Assembly: GCA_034190875.2 (NCBI GenBank)
Contig: CM067344.1
Location: 25,444,800 to 25,508,799 of the forward strand
Direction of reading: 5' to 3'
DNA from: Urechis unicinctus
Lineage: Eukaryota; Annelida; Polychaeta; Xenopneusta; Urechidae
Length of the DNA: 64,000 bases
Shown piece after piece: positions 1 to 14,079 of this stretch (position 1 is its first letter; each line of letters begins with the position of its first letter). The notes below the pieces were generated by a model. The model had not been told where the DNA came from and did no database searches. It saw only the letters and a program-made list of their open reading frames with translations. The translations under genes and the position numbers were made by a program.

Positions 1-162
1 AGATAGGCTTCATAAACATAAGTAGAAAACAGGTCGGTTCTTGCGAGCAGTAAGGTAAACATACAAATAAATTTATAGTATATTATCCTACATGGACTAG
101 GAAAGCACAACGCAGCTAATCATGTGACTGTTGTTGTTAACTCTAATTACGCCTGACATAAT
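1..162 (+). repeat. Palindrome 1, left arm, outermost segment
   Basis: This stretch matches the reverse complement of about 48,890-49,060. Shared landmarks are the 'aaaacaggtcgg' motif and the run ending in 'ctctaattacg'. The match is imperfect, with small indels. The homology is still running at position 1, so the arm probably continues beyond the left edge. No coding feature was seen. Confidence 0.8.
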
Positions 163-2350
<2,188 letters not shown>

Positions 2351-2830
2351 AATTAATCTAATCAAGCTTGTCGAAGTCAAATATTGCATCTAATCTCAAT
2401 GCAAATTACTCATAGTTCTGCACCTCAATATTTGCCCCGAAGATACTATTTGCAAAAGTGCTATTGTCGTTATGGGAGTAATTAGTATGCAGATGTCCCA
2501 AAAGTTGGTTGCTTGGCAAGAGCAGAATTGCATTCTGCATAGTCTATTAGCCTTAATCTTAGATTTGGACAAAGAGCTTTTGCGTTATACATCAATATAC
2601 AAATCCATACCTTCCCGTATTTATCGCTTAGGTGGGGCGTATTATTGTAAATTTGCCTTCTTAAAACCGCCACTACAGTATCGCGCTTTGGTTTTTTTTC
2701 TGCCTGCAGTTACTGTATTCATAGCAATGATTAAGCGACAGGTCCACCAGCGATTACTGTTAAAGCGTGATAACTGCTTTCGATGTATAATCCATGTCAT
2801 GCAAGATATCAGAAACACTCAATGGCGATG
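2351..2830 (+). repeat. Palindrome 1, left arm segment, partner near 48.42-48.88 kb
   Basis: This matches the reverse complement of about 48,425-48,880 with conserved blocks such as 'atgggagtaattagtat' and 'ggtggggcgtattatt'. Homology fades abruptly near 2,830, where the right arm (about 48,415) turns to unrelated sequence. Confidence 0.85.
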
Positions 2831-2831
2831 A
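2472..2831 (+). other. Open frame of 119 codons, probably not a gene
   Basis: This ATG-initiated frame ends in TGA, and the frame is open somewhat further upstream. The partner copy on the minus strand (48,596-48,805) keeps the same frame for about 50 residues and then shifts frame. I recognise no domain, signal peptide or catalytic motif. Over the alignable part, differences fall 5, 8 and 11 at codon positions 1, 2 and 3, a slight third-position excess that is not convincing. The frame length is within chance for this composition. It could be a decayed exon, but the evidence is weak. Confidence 0.12.
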
Positions 2832-3239
2832 TACGTGTCCCAATGGCGGGGTTATGAGATTTCTTCTGTTATCATTACACATTGGGTTAAGCAAGTCCTT
2901 CTAAGATAATCGATATATAAAACAACATCGATCCCACACATCGAACAAAATAATCAGCTTGTAGTAAAAATGCGTTGATAAATGTAAAAAGATCGTCCAG
3001 AAATGATCAGAATGATACTTTTCCATTGCGATATACAGGTTTGCACAGCAATTTGACCAACTATAATAAAATTCCGTTAACTCATTAGTATATTCAAGAT
3101 ATATAATAGAAGGTCTATAACAGAAAAAGTCTTTGTTAAATATGATTATGGCTTTCTATTTATACGCATTAAATAGGACACATGTATAATGTTCTATTAT
3201 ACGCTTCCGCATTGTTTTCTATCTAAAATATTGCCTTTG
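2831..3239. other. Unpaired stretch, nothing recognised
   Basis: AT-rich sequence with no repeat partner that I could find in the window and no coding or RNA signal. It sits between two arm segments whose right-arm partners lie about 5 kb apart (near 48.4 kb and near 43.3 kb). It is therefore either left-arm-specific or what is left after a deletion. Confidence 0.5.
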
Positions 3240-5543
3240 TCAATGATTAGTTATGAAATTGGGTATACAAACGTGGAAGCTAATAATTCCACTGGGAACA
3301 GCACTCCTCACTCTATGAGTAAATATAGTATTGTCTCCGATAGAAAACAGTCAAAACAAAGGCTGGGCAATAATGCAAAGGCTGGAGATAATACATTAGG
3401 ATGAATGGTAATGGGTTAAACGTCACTCACATCAAGGTTGCCAACGACGATGGATGTGGATAACTGTAATGACTGAGCAGCTCCCATGTGTCACAAACCC
3501 TGAGAAGACTTTGCTGCAAACCTGACCTGGTCGCTACGAGAGTTCGGCACGATTCCAGCGAGCAGAGAGCTCAGTCACACCTTAGGACCAATCAACAAAC
3601 AATGATTTGAAACGCAAAGTCATTCGTTTATTCCGATAGTGCAATGGGCTTAAACTATATATGTTTACACATTCTACGCTTTTTGTGATGTTAGTTTAAC
3701 ACAATCGTCGCAATAACAAAACATAATCGACATGGCTTGAATTTCAGCTCGATTAACGTAACGTCAATACTTAATGGGCAGGTCAGCCAGTCTGGTCAAT
3801 CATGAACAGGGGTCAAATAGGACACTACCCTCGAATTGCTGCTCCTGCATGTTTATCATCCATCTTTGTTGTTTAATATTATGGTCGATATCACCTAGGG
3901 TTAAGCTGATGTTCATCAGGTTTTTTTTGCCAATGCTATTCCATATCGTTATCCCCGCCATGAACAACTGTTTAATGCGCACGGCTGCGCATTAGATGGG
4001 ACGCTTATGGTACATGAAAGCTAACAAATAGCAGAATATGGCGGCTTCTGGGTACACGCATAAAATGCTGCACTGGAGTTTTATATCTCCCTGTGGCTCA
4101 AGTTTATTAATAAATAGATAGATAATAGGCTTACATATAAACCGAAAGCACAGCAACTATAATTCACGACGCTACGGGGGCTTTCGTTATGAGCGTTACC
4201 ATGGTGTTGTGACCACTGCCAAAGAGGTTATTCCTGGAGTATGTACCCCGTGCATACTGTGACCGATCAGTAGGTTAAATTGATAAAATCTAATGTTTTA
4301 TCATGTTATCTGATTGGGTTAGTCTGATTGGGCATATATCACTTGAAACAGGGATGGTACATACCATATATCTTACGAATTGATTGATCCGAAACCACAG
4401 AAATGACATATCTCTGCATTGGAGGGAATGTGCACCTCGCGAACAAACGAATCGCAATAAATATTGTAGATGAACGATGTCTAAGTGAGCAAGCTCCAGC
4501 TGCGTTTGTAAGGCGGAGCATCGTATTACATCGGTTCGTTATTTACGCATAGGGCTGTTTGCCTGTCACTATCTGCAGACCTAGCCCTTTTGAAGGCTTT
4601 GTATTGATATATATTTAAATTAATGGTCAGCGGAAGATACAATCTTGATGAACTTAATGAACTGCAGGCGGCGATTACCCTAGCTTCCTCATTTTGGTAA
4701 GCTTTTGTCATAGCATTTATTATGTCTTTACCGATTCTTGTTAATAGAATTATTCGCAATGCCTATGATAGGAAAACTCTATGGCAAGATCTGAGGGGGT
4801 TGCATTATACAACGCTAATTTGGTCTTGTGAAATATTATGAACGTAGGACACCGCACACATACCTAGGGCTGTCATGGATTCAACGAGTGATAAGATTTC
4901 GTTATCTGTCTATGTAGCATTAACATCGGACAGAACTTACATAGGATGGAAGTATTGGTTATTTCAAATGGAGAGATTATGGTTGGTTTTATAATGTTGG
5001 CATCGTCAATATTCTCTTGTTTTTTTTCGACTCCTCTTTCTATACAAACCATGTGATGCGTTTCTCTTTTACACCGAGTTTTATGCAATATATATATGTA
5101 TGCACTTTGACTTAAAAGAAAATTATTCTGTATGCTAAAAAGGCTCCAAAATATAAATCAACAAAATCCACGTAGTGCTAATGAGCAGTCTCTCGTAATA
5201 GACCGAATGATTATAACTGAATGATGATCCAAGAAATATATCAAATAAGCTATATCGAATGCATTTTTGGGTTCCAAAGATTACAAAAACCTAATATTTC
5301 ATCATATACACAAATTCTTTGAATATAGGACCCCCCGAATCGATCGTATATGTGTCCGTGTGGTTGATACGTAACGCTCATATGAGTATTTGATGCTACA
5401 GGGCCGCACAAGGTTGAAGTTTTAATTATTCAAAAAATCACCTAATTTTATGTTATTCTTTCTTTGTTTAATAAAATAGCGAGTTAATTATGACAGTAGG
5501 CGTTTTATTGATGTGGTGCCACGATTAGCAGTTTGTAGCGTAT
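3240..5543 (+). repeat. Palindrome 1, left arm segment present three times
   Basis: This segment is the reverse complement of about 34,843-36,790 and of the second tandem copy at about 41,402-43,340. The match runs from 'gtggaagctaataa' through the 'ggttgccaacgacgatgg' region to the 'gtagcgtatcaggcc' end. Where the two right copies differ by an indel, the left arm acts as outgroup. It carries the 11-bp block that copy 1 lacks near 35,826, and the 18-bp block that copy 2 lacks near 41,893. Confidence 0.9.
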
Positions 5544-6220
5544 CAGGCCTTAGCGATAACGATGCAATGGCCATATACAGCACACCGGCGTTGGTGTTGA
5601 CAGTGTGAGTGTGGACAAAGCATTATAGCAAGCACCCGCGAGTGAATTTTACCGTGGTAACTCATATAATGTTGATTCAATGAATGCAATGCTGCTCGTG
5701 GAGATTCAGGATGCTCATTAGGAACGCGATAGGAGTATCAAAGAAAAAAGGTCGTGGAACACTATAAAAACAACGTCAAGAAAAGAACATAGGGAAGAGG
5801 CAATCAACATAATCAAACTGGGTATCATCGCCTAATCAATTTTCTTCGCAATTGATTTAAAATGTCAACATGATAATTCCACTTGTTGGGATTTCTTAAC
5901 AATGGATAAAGCAAAAGATTAAATATATAGGGTTTCGTAATTTTTTGAACGACGCAAAAGCATTCGATATATTGCATTCGATATATTTTGCATAATATGA
6001 CACCAGCGCCAATATATGACGCTGATATCTTCAGTTTTAATCTTTAGGTCCATTACGAGAGACTGCGCATTAGCACCCTGTGGCATATGCTGATTTATAT
6101 TTTGGGGCCTCCTTAGCGTGCAGGATATTGTTCTGTTGAATCAATTTGCATACAAATATTTGCATATAAATAAACTGATATTTCGGTGTCAAAGTGTAAC
6201 GCATCACACGGTTCTGTCTT
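5035..6220. repeat. Local fold-back (inverted repeat) inside the left arm
   Basis: The sequence 5,035-5,275 reappears in reverse complement at about 5,962-6,220. Matching landmarks include 'ttacgagagactg' with 'cattagcac', 'tgatttatattttgg' followed by a 'gcct..ttagc' block, and the 'aacgcatcaca' block. The roughly 0.69 kb spacer (5,276-5,961) includes the end of the arm match. The arms are degenerate, about 70-80% by eye. No right-arm partner was found for the distal copy. Confidence 0.65.
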
Positions 6221-6510
6221 GCTTAAGTTTCTGCAATAAGGACATATATATGCAAACCATCGTATCAGGTAGGATAGTCAACACATTATCGTTCGTTATC
6301 ATGCCCATGTGTTATTTGATATCATCCTGCAATGTATTCACGTACGACCCGGGGAATTTGTCGTTTGTTTACGACAGCCCTCTCACTGACATTAATCTTA
6401 CTTTTTGCGCCAACTCAAGGCACCATACACGACATGTACATGTGCACGTCAACGTACGAGTTGCAATATTGATATCATGAACTAACAATATAACCTTGGC
6501 AACGTATTGT
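5544..6510. other. Left-arm sequence without a right-arm partner
   Basis: Apart from the distal half of the local fold-back (5,962-6,220), I find no counterpart in the opposite arm. A 120-codon frame (6,118-6,480, plus strand, GTG start) overlaps it. That frame has no recognisable motif and is of chance length. Confidence 0.5.
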
Positions 6511-7983
6511 CTCAGTGCCTACGCAGGATCCGACACTGGTCAATCGCCACTGACATCATTGTTAGTTTTAATTAGCATACCGCTCTCAACAGTGTGCTAG
6601 TTACAGTGCAGTGCGGAGAGACAATATCATTATCTCTCAACGAACAGAACGAACACAGAATTTTATATCGATCGATAGTTTGGGACGAAAACTAGCCTTC
6701 GTCAAAATAGAACGTGATTTTGTCATTGAACTATGATAAAAAAAGGTGAGTGAAAGGAGTGGATAAGTGATGCTAATCTCTTTAATATGACGCATAATTA
6801 GCGGGGATCGTGGTAATAAAATGTCGTTACATCTTTATACAATATCAACACACCAAGATGTGATTTCAGCTAACTGGTCGTATTTGTAATGAGTTTTCAC
6901 GTCTGTACCTCGGTGGCAGTATGTAGGCACAACACGTAGAGTGTTGATCTCTAAGTGTATTAAAGCCTGACAAATGCTAATTGGCATGGGGCATCAACAT
7001 ACGGGCTCAACTTATATGCGCTATCCGCCATTAATAACCAAACGATGTCACGTTATGAATTGGCTTTAGGAATTAATAAGTGCGTTCGTGACAGAGGCTG
7101 TCTCCTACAGTCTCAGACGATGGATGTCCTTCTATCGCACCAATCAACTCGATAACTTGAAGCAATTACTCACTCATATCCATCGTGTCAATTCGCTTTT
7201 GTCGCGTCGATTAAACATAAACAAATTAAAACGCCTAGGTGTTCCTCCTTCTTCATCAAAAGCAAATATGATGCATTCTGCCCATCAGTATAACATCTAT
7301 ACGCGACTGGTTAAACTACTTTAAGAGCGAGTGAATCAATTAAGATCAATGTACAGTCGGATGGGCATTCAAATTCGCATATTTGAAGCGACCTGGCCGT
7401 TTTTTCATTGGCGGCAGTATTATCAGCCGCGTCTGCTTATTACTGCTATTCATGAAGCAAAGCTATACTCTCTTCGTTGGCTTCAGTACACCGAACCAAG
7501 ACAAAACCTGCATATATATTGAAGTGAATGGTTAGCCCATGTTGGCCTTACAACTGCTGGACAGCATAGGTTGACACCATCCCTCTCACTTATCCCCGCA
7601 ACATAAACACATTCAGACAGCGGCAAAGCATCAGGGCCGTGGAAACATTGGATGTCCCAATATTTAGTAGACCGCCAATAGTTATTGATTGCGATGCCCG
7701 AAGCGTTGATGCTTTTCATCTAACCGAGTTGTTGAACAACAATAGACAATTGAAATGAATACAGAGCAGTTGCGAAGCATTATTGGAAGAATATGACACC
7801 GATTTACCCCATGTGATGTTTGCGTGTTACTAGAATAATGACAAAAATGGAAATATTGGGCTTTAAGCAACGAATTGATATCGCGACGGTGATGGATGAG
7901 AATGATTGTGAGGCCTGGACAGCTCCCCTTGGGTGCTCGTGCCACCCACTTGGCATACACCCGTTGCCCAGACCGCTGCTGGC
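6511..7983 (+). repeat. Palindrome 1, left arm segment, partner 31.14-32.93 kb
   Basis: This is the reverse complement of about 31,140-32,935. The match starts at the 'gatccgacactggtcaatcg' block and continues through the 'ggatgtcc' and 'gtacagtcggatgggcattc' blocks to the SINE junction. The right arm carries an extra 0.16 kb (31,553-31,717) not present here near 7,590. Short frames (7,088-7,324 and 7,331-7,522) are preserved only in patches in the other arm, which has frameshifts and stops. Confidence 0.88.
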
Positions 7984-8192
7984 ACGAAGGTCCAGCACGG
8001 AATTATTGAGCTACCGCGCGGGTGCATCCCCTTTCAGAGATGTGACCGCCATTCAACGTGATCATCCGAGTCATAAGCCTTGAGCCACGTTTTCACCACT
8101 TGGTATCGGATCATCAACCTGCGGGTCGAAAAGCGACACAGTATAACACTACGCCACAGGAAATGGCGTCAAAAATAATGAAATGATTATGA
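7984..8192 (-). mobile_element. tRNA-derived SINE-like element, tandem copy 1
   Basis: Read on the minus strand, the element starts near 8,161. A tRNA-like head has an A-box-like 'gtagtgttatactg' and a B-box-like 'gatccgatacc'. A body follows with the 'ggggatgcaccc' and 'gtgctggaccttcgtc' motifs. The anticodon-like loop 'cttttcgacc' hints at a tRNA-Glu(TTC) ancestor, but the acceptor and anticodon stems no longer pair properly. The unit is directly repeated in the next 209 bp, and one copy lies inverted at 30,945-31,140. Shared internal Pol III boxes in all three copies support the call. The family assignment is unknown. Confidence 0.7.
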
Positions 8193-8402
8193 CGAAGGTC
8201 CAGCACGGAATTATTGAGCTACCGCGTCGGGTGCATCCCCTTTCAGAGATAGGACCACCACTTAACTTGATGATTCGAGTCACGGGGCACCAGTCCCGTT
8301 TTTACCACTTGCTATCGAATCCTCAACCTGTGGGTTGAACAGCGACACAGTATACCACTACGCCGCGGGAACCGGCTACGAAAATAATGAAATCATTATG
8401 AT
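8193..8402 (-). mobile_element. tRNA-derived SINE-like element, tandem copy 2
   Basis: This is a head-to-tail duplicate of 7,984-8,192, including the 'aataatgaaat..ttatga' linker. On the minus strand it reads 'gtagtggtatactg' (A box) and 'gattcgatagc' (degenerate B box). The body again holds 'ggggatgcacccg' and 'gtgctggaccttcgtc'. The single copy in the opposite arm shows that tandem doubling happened after the arms formed, or was lost there. Confidence 0.7.
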
Positions 8403-8637
8403 TAGCGCCCAGGTCCGATACTGCAGACCATGATTAATCTACATCTCTCTCATATACTTCTAGCCCCTCCATAACATATAAGAGCAACATGCCTCATTTA
8501 AGCATGCTGTGTAGAATATATCATATAATACAATTTGGGTATCCCACATTCCTTATGCTGTGTACGGCTCCTCCAAACTAGTTTCTCATTCGGCTATTTG
8601 CCTCACATGTGAACAACAAATTCCCTCTCAAGCACCA
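8403..8637 (+). repeat. Palindrome 1, left arm segment, partner 30.69-30.93 kb
   Basis: This is the reverse complement of about 30,693-30,930, with landmarks 'cccaggtccgatactgcag' and 'tttaagcatgctgtgtag'. There are small indels and no coding signal. Confidence 0.85.
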
Positions 8638-9190
8638 GCTGATGATGCTTTGTCGCGCAGAATATACCCGGCTACATACGGCTTCATTGTAAGTCCGGTT
8701 CGGTGGTTTATTATGCAATCCTTTGCCCACGTCACTCGGCGGTGATATAAGGGCGTGTTGATGAATGAACTGGTCATCGTTTGTTACATCACGCAGTCGA
8801 CTCAATCTCATGCCTGTCTAATGACATCGCCGGTTAATGGCTTGCGTGTAGACTGCGGTTGTTATTGCTAACGCAGAGGATAGTCGAGTCAGATAATGCG
8901 CTTAAATGCATGCATAGGGAATCATTCTGCATTCACCCTCCCTAAGCATGTAAGCAACATGTAGTTTCAAAGACACGATACAACACCGGAATGTGTACAT
9001 GCGGAGAGGTAATTGCACTCATGTATGGTGATTACTCAAATGAACAATGTAAGCATCAGTGTTTAGTCTTCTTTTGGAGGATAATATACTACGAGGTTTG
9101 TTTGATCAGCAGTGTCACAGGCACGTATCGCGATTGTAAATATGTACTCAGACGGATTTCTTGCCATCTGGTGGTTTAATATAGACGGTA
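8638..9190 (-). repeat. R block, copy 1 (inverted relative to the others)
   Basis: A 0.35-0.59 kb block occurs four times: here (minus), 30,350-30,692 (plus, short version), 32,940-33,531 (plus) and 39,491-40,082 (plus). Common landmarks are 'ggctacatacggctt', the 'gtgatgtaac' region and 'gttgcttacatgc' in the appropriate orientation. The part beyond about 8,962 is shared only with the two copies that head the 6.55 kb tandem repeats. Confidence 0.85.
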
Positions 9191-12100
9191 ATATATCCAA
9201 GAAACATAATCAAGGATTTCGTTTGCTGAATTTATTATCTTCAGTTTCAGAAATCAATCAGATATTACCTTTCCATGCGTAATATTATTTAGAGCGGATT
9301 ATATATAAATGGAAATGCTGCACATCTTTTTCTCAAATTGATCGGCCAGGTTCAGTCAGCTTTACTCCATTGCAATAACATATATATGGCTCTAATATAT
9401 TGCTTGTCGGGACGTTCTGCATTAACGTAATATTATCATGACCTTTATCTTGAAGCACATAATGGTTTGGTACACCATTTATCGTTCGCACACTTGCTTT
9501 TCTTCATTAGCATGGCTTAGAACGTTGCACTTCTGTGACGACAGCACCAAAGTTTCATCTGCATGACTGCTCGGAGTGTTATTGTGTCACTAGCAAAAAT
9601 GTTTGCACTACTTATTTACTTGCTCGGGTGGAAATGTAATTGTGACTGTGTTTTATTCTAATGGTGAAATGATGTACCCCAGTGCTACTATTTCAGCTCA
9701 CGTTTCCAACAAAATCAAATTTGCGTCGGATGTTATCATTCACTTGAGATAAACGGAATAGTAGTTTTAACAAAGATACAGGATGCTAAGCAACACAAAT
9801 AGGATAAACGGACCTGCCTGCTATTTCAATACAAATGTAGGCCATGTTCATCGACGTTGCTATGACTGTACGGGCATTCTAACATTTGGTCGATAAACTC
9901 ATTGAGAGTAGTCATGGAGCTAGTGAGAGCAACTGGCACTAATGCATATCGTCCTGAATGAGCCGCGACTAATCGTCGTTACAATGAACATTCACTCCAT
10001 CTCCTTTGTTCTATAATCGATGCACGATGCATTCCGATCAACAAGACCGATGGGTATATACAATGAAGCAAGGAAGCTTCAGTCTTGGGAAGATTAAATC
10101 AAGCCTTTGCTACGTATCTAAAAGCAGGAAATTAACTGTCCTCAATTAATCTGCTACTTAGCGTCTCCGGGGAATATATCGCATTGGATGCGTCAGAATA
10201 GCTAAGCGTATTTATTTTCCTTCCGCTTTATACCATTAGAATGCACATTCTCAACAAGCGTTGCACATTGAAACGATCGAGCAGCGCTCAATATGCGATG
10301 TCTCGTACAAGACTAGATACGCAGATCAACACTACCCAATGCTGCCACTTATTAGGCCGGGTAGATTGATTTACTTTTTTAAAACAAGAATCTTCGACAA
10401 ACAAGTTCCCCAGTTGTTTACAGACAACAATCAAGCCATATGTGTCTCCTTGGTCAATCGTACCATGATCAGTTTCCCATTTAATCGTCTAGACCGTCTG
10501 GCTCCATTTGGTTATACCGAGATGTGTGAAGAATACCAAATCACGACATGTTTCTGTTGAAATGTTAAAGGTGATATAATGGATCCGTTAGCAATAGCTT
10601 GAACGCATCTTTATAATAATTCAGCTTCTATTATGGAATAGTTGGGTATTATAAACTCACAAAATAGGTGTGCGCTTTAGCTACAGGTGGGCTTATCTGC
10701 CTGTTTGTTTAACAGGTCACGGATTTAACTGCAAATGAGCAAATCTACAGGCGCCAGTCATAGCTATTACACATAAATGAACCAATAAGTTCCATGTTTT
10801 CCAACTCCCTTCAATGCATGATTAAGATGAAGGAACTTGTAAATGTTTACTAGAGCTACAGTTTACGTGGGTGTTTGTGGGGTTGAAAATATTTATCTTG
10901 TTTTCCAAATAATTAATTTGTTACAATATCTTCTACATTAAAACAAGGGTATATACCATTTTGATTTTCGAGTTAATGAAATATAAATAAGGGAAACGGA
11001 AATGGAACGTATTCCAATTTTCTATACGTGTTTGCCGAATACTATACTAGAAAATGGATAGCTAACCCATTTTTCATATGTGTTCAAAATACTATATAGA
11101 AAATGGGTTGCTTACCCATTTTCTATTTGCATTTTTGTATATACCTTGATTGCATTAGCTTACATTTGCTCTCCAACACCTATTCACGGAAGAGGCTGTA
11201 CTGGTGATACATGACGTCTGCGTGCTGTAGACGGATGATATATGCAACGAAGGGATTAAGAGGCCCGTGATTCACTCCGACGGAGAAAGAAGCAGGCCTA
11301 AAGGTCACATCGATGCAATAGCCATTTACGGCGCGCATGCGTGGACAAACACTCAAGGCGACTGACTGACTTTGCCAAGACTCCCATTAATGGCACTTTT
11401 TAAGCAGTAACTTTCCCACATTACAGATAGCGTTCAAAGCGCATATAGGATTTGTATGATCGACGATACCACGGGTTATAAATAAGCTAACCAATCACAG
11501 TGTTTCACACAGTACTGCTGCTCATCAGATTTTTGACTTATCGCGTTGATTTATGATCAACAATTTACAGTTACGACCTGTTCAATGAACCAAGAAGCTA
11601 TCCTTCGAATCAAACATGTTTCATATTGTATATCTGTAGGTCCATTTTGAAGGCTGGCAGATTCAGATAGATCCATACCTTTTGTCGCTGATATTGCGTT
11701 TATCGGGTTTATGTAATACTGGTGATTAGTACATGTCTGCACAAGGGACACATTACGCAACTAAAGTAAATTCCATGACATACCAATAACAAGTAAGTAC
11801 ATTGGTGCTTTGTGCCTCGCTTGTACGACGTATATTTCCATTTTACATGGCCACATAATACCCGAGCCATATTGTATTTACTCATGATGTACGGTTAGAC
11901 AAAGCCCCAACAATAGTCGATGTGATGTTATTTATGGTTGCTTAATGCAGTGCAAATGCTCAACGTTTGCATGAGGAGAATTGAGGACAATCTCGCTTCC
12001 GCTCTAAAATATAGATTCTTTATTTTCGAACAATTAATTAGTAATGCCTGAATAGAGTTTCATATTCCTAAGCAGAAAGCGATTTGAAAGTTATCTGGGC
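9191..12100 (+). repeat. Palindrome 1, left arm segment, partner 27.93-30.35 kb
   Basis: From about 9,340 this is the reverse complement of 27,925-30,350. Landmarks are 'cattaacgtaatatt', 'cattgaaacgatcgagcagc', 'ccacgggttataaataagc' and 'gttatctgggcgat'. The stretch 9,191-9,340 and a segment at about 9,595-9,815 have no clear partner. The right arm has about 0.15 kb near 28,370-28,520 that is missing here (around 11,610). Short frames such as 10,261-10,560 and 11,557-11,760 are patchily shared and uncharacterised. Confidence 0.85.
11005..11124. repeat. Tandem hairpin-forming units
   Basis: Two degenerate units of about 50 bp each contain a 'tgtttgccgaatactata'-like and 'tgttcaaaatactatata'-like piece followed by a hairpin. 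The second hairpin is perfect: 'agaaaatgggt' (11,098-11,108), loop 'tgctt', then 'acccattttct' (11,114-11,124). A degenerate version is present in the opposite arm near 28,780-28,870. A structural DNA or RNA role is possible but not shown. Confidence 0.7.
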
Positions 12101-12101
12101 G

Positions 12102-12311
<210 letters not shown>

Positions 12312-12312
12312 T

Positions 12313-13790
12313 AATTCAGGATCTATGCAGTTGCAGTAAGAAGTTCGACCAAAAGGCTAATATCTGTATTCGCATATAACTAGTCAAGGCTATATATAAA
12401 CGCATATCTCTATCTATCTCTATATATCTATCGTCGGCGTATCTCTATCATATCATTTGTGTCGTATATACCTCTAGGAGCGACATTTGGCCGCTGTTCA
12501 CATTACAAATACCCCTTGTATTTGTATTCATTGCAGGCCAGGAAAAGTAAATTCACAATCACTCATTCGTGTCGTCCATTGAGGAGCGACATTCACACAA
12601 AAATAATCATGCAGCTGCTAGAAACTAGTTCAACATTGTCTCTATTTGTCTGAATCTCACAAAAGTAATGTAAAGCCCTGCTACTAGATTACTAGAATAA
12701 CTAGCGTAAGATCATTCCAGGATTTGCCTACGTCATTGCAGTTTTTCCATATTTCTGCTTTGTTTTGGGCCCCTTGTCTTAGCCAATTAAAAAGTCGCAT
12801 ACATGAGTTGAGCGCCAAATCAAAGCGACCCAATATGGCCGTGCAGAGCTTAAGAGATTTGCAGAAGCGATTTAATCAGACGCCATATTCGCTGGGATCC
12901 ATTTGGTCAAACAGCCGAAAATTAAAGGCATAATTAAGGGTTTGCCGATATGTTTTTGAGAATACACGAAACAAAGCCGTGTCATGATGTATCTTAGTCA
13001 TGGCTAAATGCCATCGGCTTCCGTAGCTTTTTATTATCGTTAAAGTAGTCAGTTTTGTGTTGAATGATTGAGTCAAATGTGAGCTTTGTTTTGTACCTAT
13101 AAATGTGATTATTAACTCTTAAGTGTGGCAACTCTTTAAGTCACCTCTAACAAGGGCGGCGTCAGAGCTGTGTTGCAGCGCCGGCGGCAAGACCCAGCCA
13201 CGTGCCCTAAGCGGGGCTTCGCTAAGAGACTCGCTGGGAACCTTATTTGTTAAGCGATATTGATGCCTGATCCTGATGGCCAACAATAGAAAAATGTCGT
13301 TTTGAGAATTGTATGTTCTTTCCTAGTATAATTTAACATTATGCTTGCATGAAAGGTTTTCAGCTTATTTACCACGTTTGATATTGCACAATGTCTACGT
13401 AACGATTCGCAGAGCATTAACATCGGTAAGATGAAGGCAGGCCTGGATACAATTTGATGCCTTCGGCTGGCTTGAATGGCCTGTATTAGAGCAGCACATC
13501 CCATTCGCAGGCTCTTTGTGTGTCTGATTCAATAGCTGCCAATATAGACCACCGTAACTACTTCGTGTTATCATACCCCGCTTTTCTAAGGAAAGTCTTA
13601 ATTGATATTATTATGTTACTCGACATTGTGAGGCTGGTCACGTAAAGAAGGTGAGGCGGAAGTACATATGTTGCGACATATCGAAAGACTGCTGGCATTC
13701 AATAATGTTCCAATGATAATAATAATTCGAGATTATTCCCTTATCTTTTGGCAACTACGGTTCATTTATAACTCGCGGAAAATACACGCG
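12313..13790 (+). repeat. Direct-orientation block, copy A
   Basis: This block matches about 26,290-27,895 on the SAME strand, although the sequences on both sides are paired in inverted orientation. Landmarks are 'tgtcttagccaattaaaa', 'ggcggcaagaccca', 'aagatgaaggcaggcctgg' and 'gctgccaatatagaccac'. Copy B carries an extra quarter kilobase (27,190-27,440). Small frames in it (12,724-12,933 and 13,250-13,504 minus) are uncharacterised. Confidence 0.88.
13140..13248. other. GC-rich conserved block, candidate structured element
   Basis: A GC-rich island inside AT-rich DNA, conserved at 27,058-27,170. It can fold: 'agcg' pairs with 'cgct' around 'gggctt', and on the minus strand 'cccagc' pairs with 'gctggg' across about 35 nt. 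It does not match a tRNA, 5S or 7SL RNA that I know. It could be part of an unknown repeat head. Confidence 0.4.
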
Positions 13791-14079
13791 CGAAATGTTA
13801 TGTAAACGCATTGCCGTGTACTCAACAGAAGCTTTTTACCATTTAACGCAAATATGTATTGTTTCGATCTTTGTGTGAGTTTTTTTAATTGTTGGCGGTA
13901 ATCACCCACCGATTTGTTTATGTTCTTTGTCGTTATAATCAGCCAATAAAGCAAAACCGTGTGCAAGGACCTAACTGCAATAGTTCTTTCGGTTGAACAA
14001 CATTAAAACATTTCTTAGGTTTAAACAGTAGCTACACTAAACGGTTATTACACAGCGCTATTCCAAATGTAAGAATCGG
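13791..14079. other. Unpaired stretch, nothing recognised
   Basis: No partner in the opposite arm and no coding or RNA signal was seen. Confidence 0.4.
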
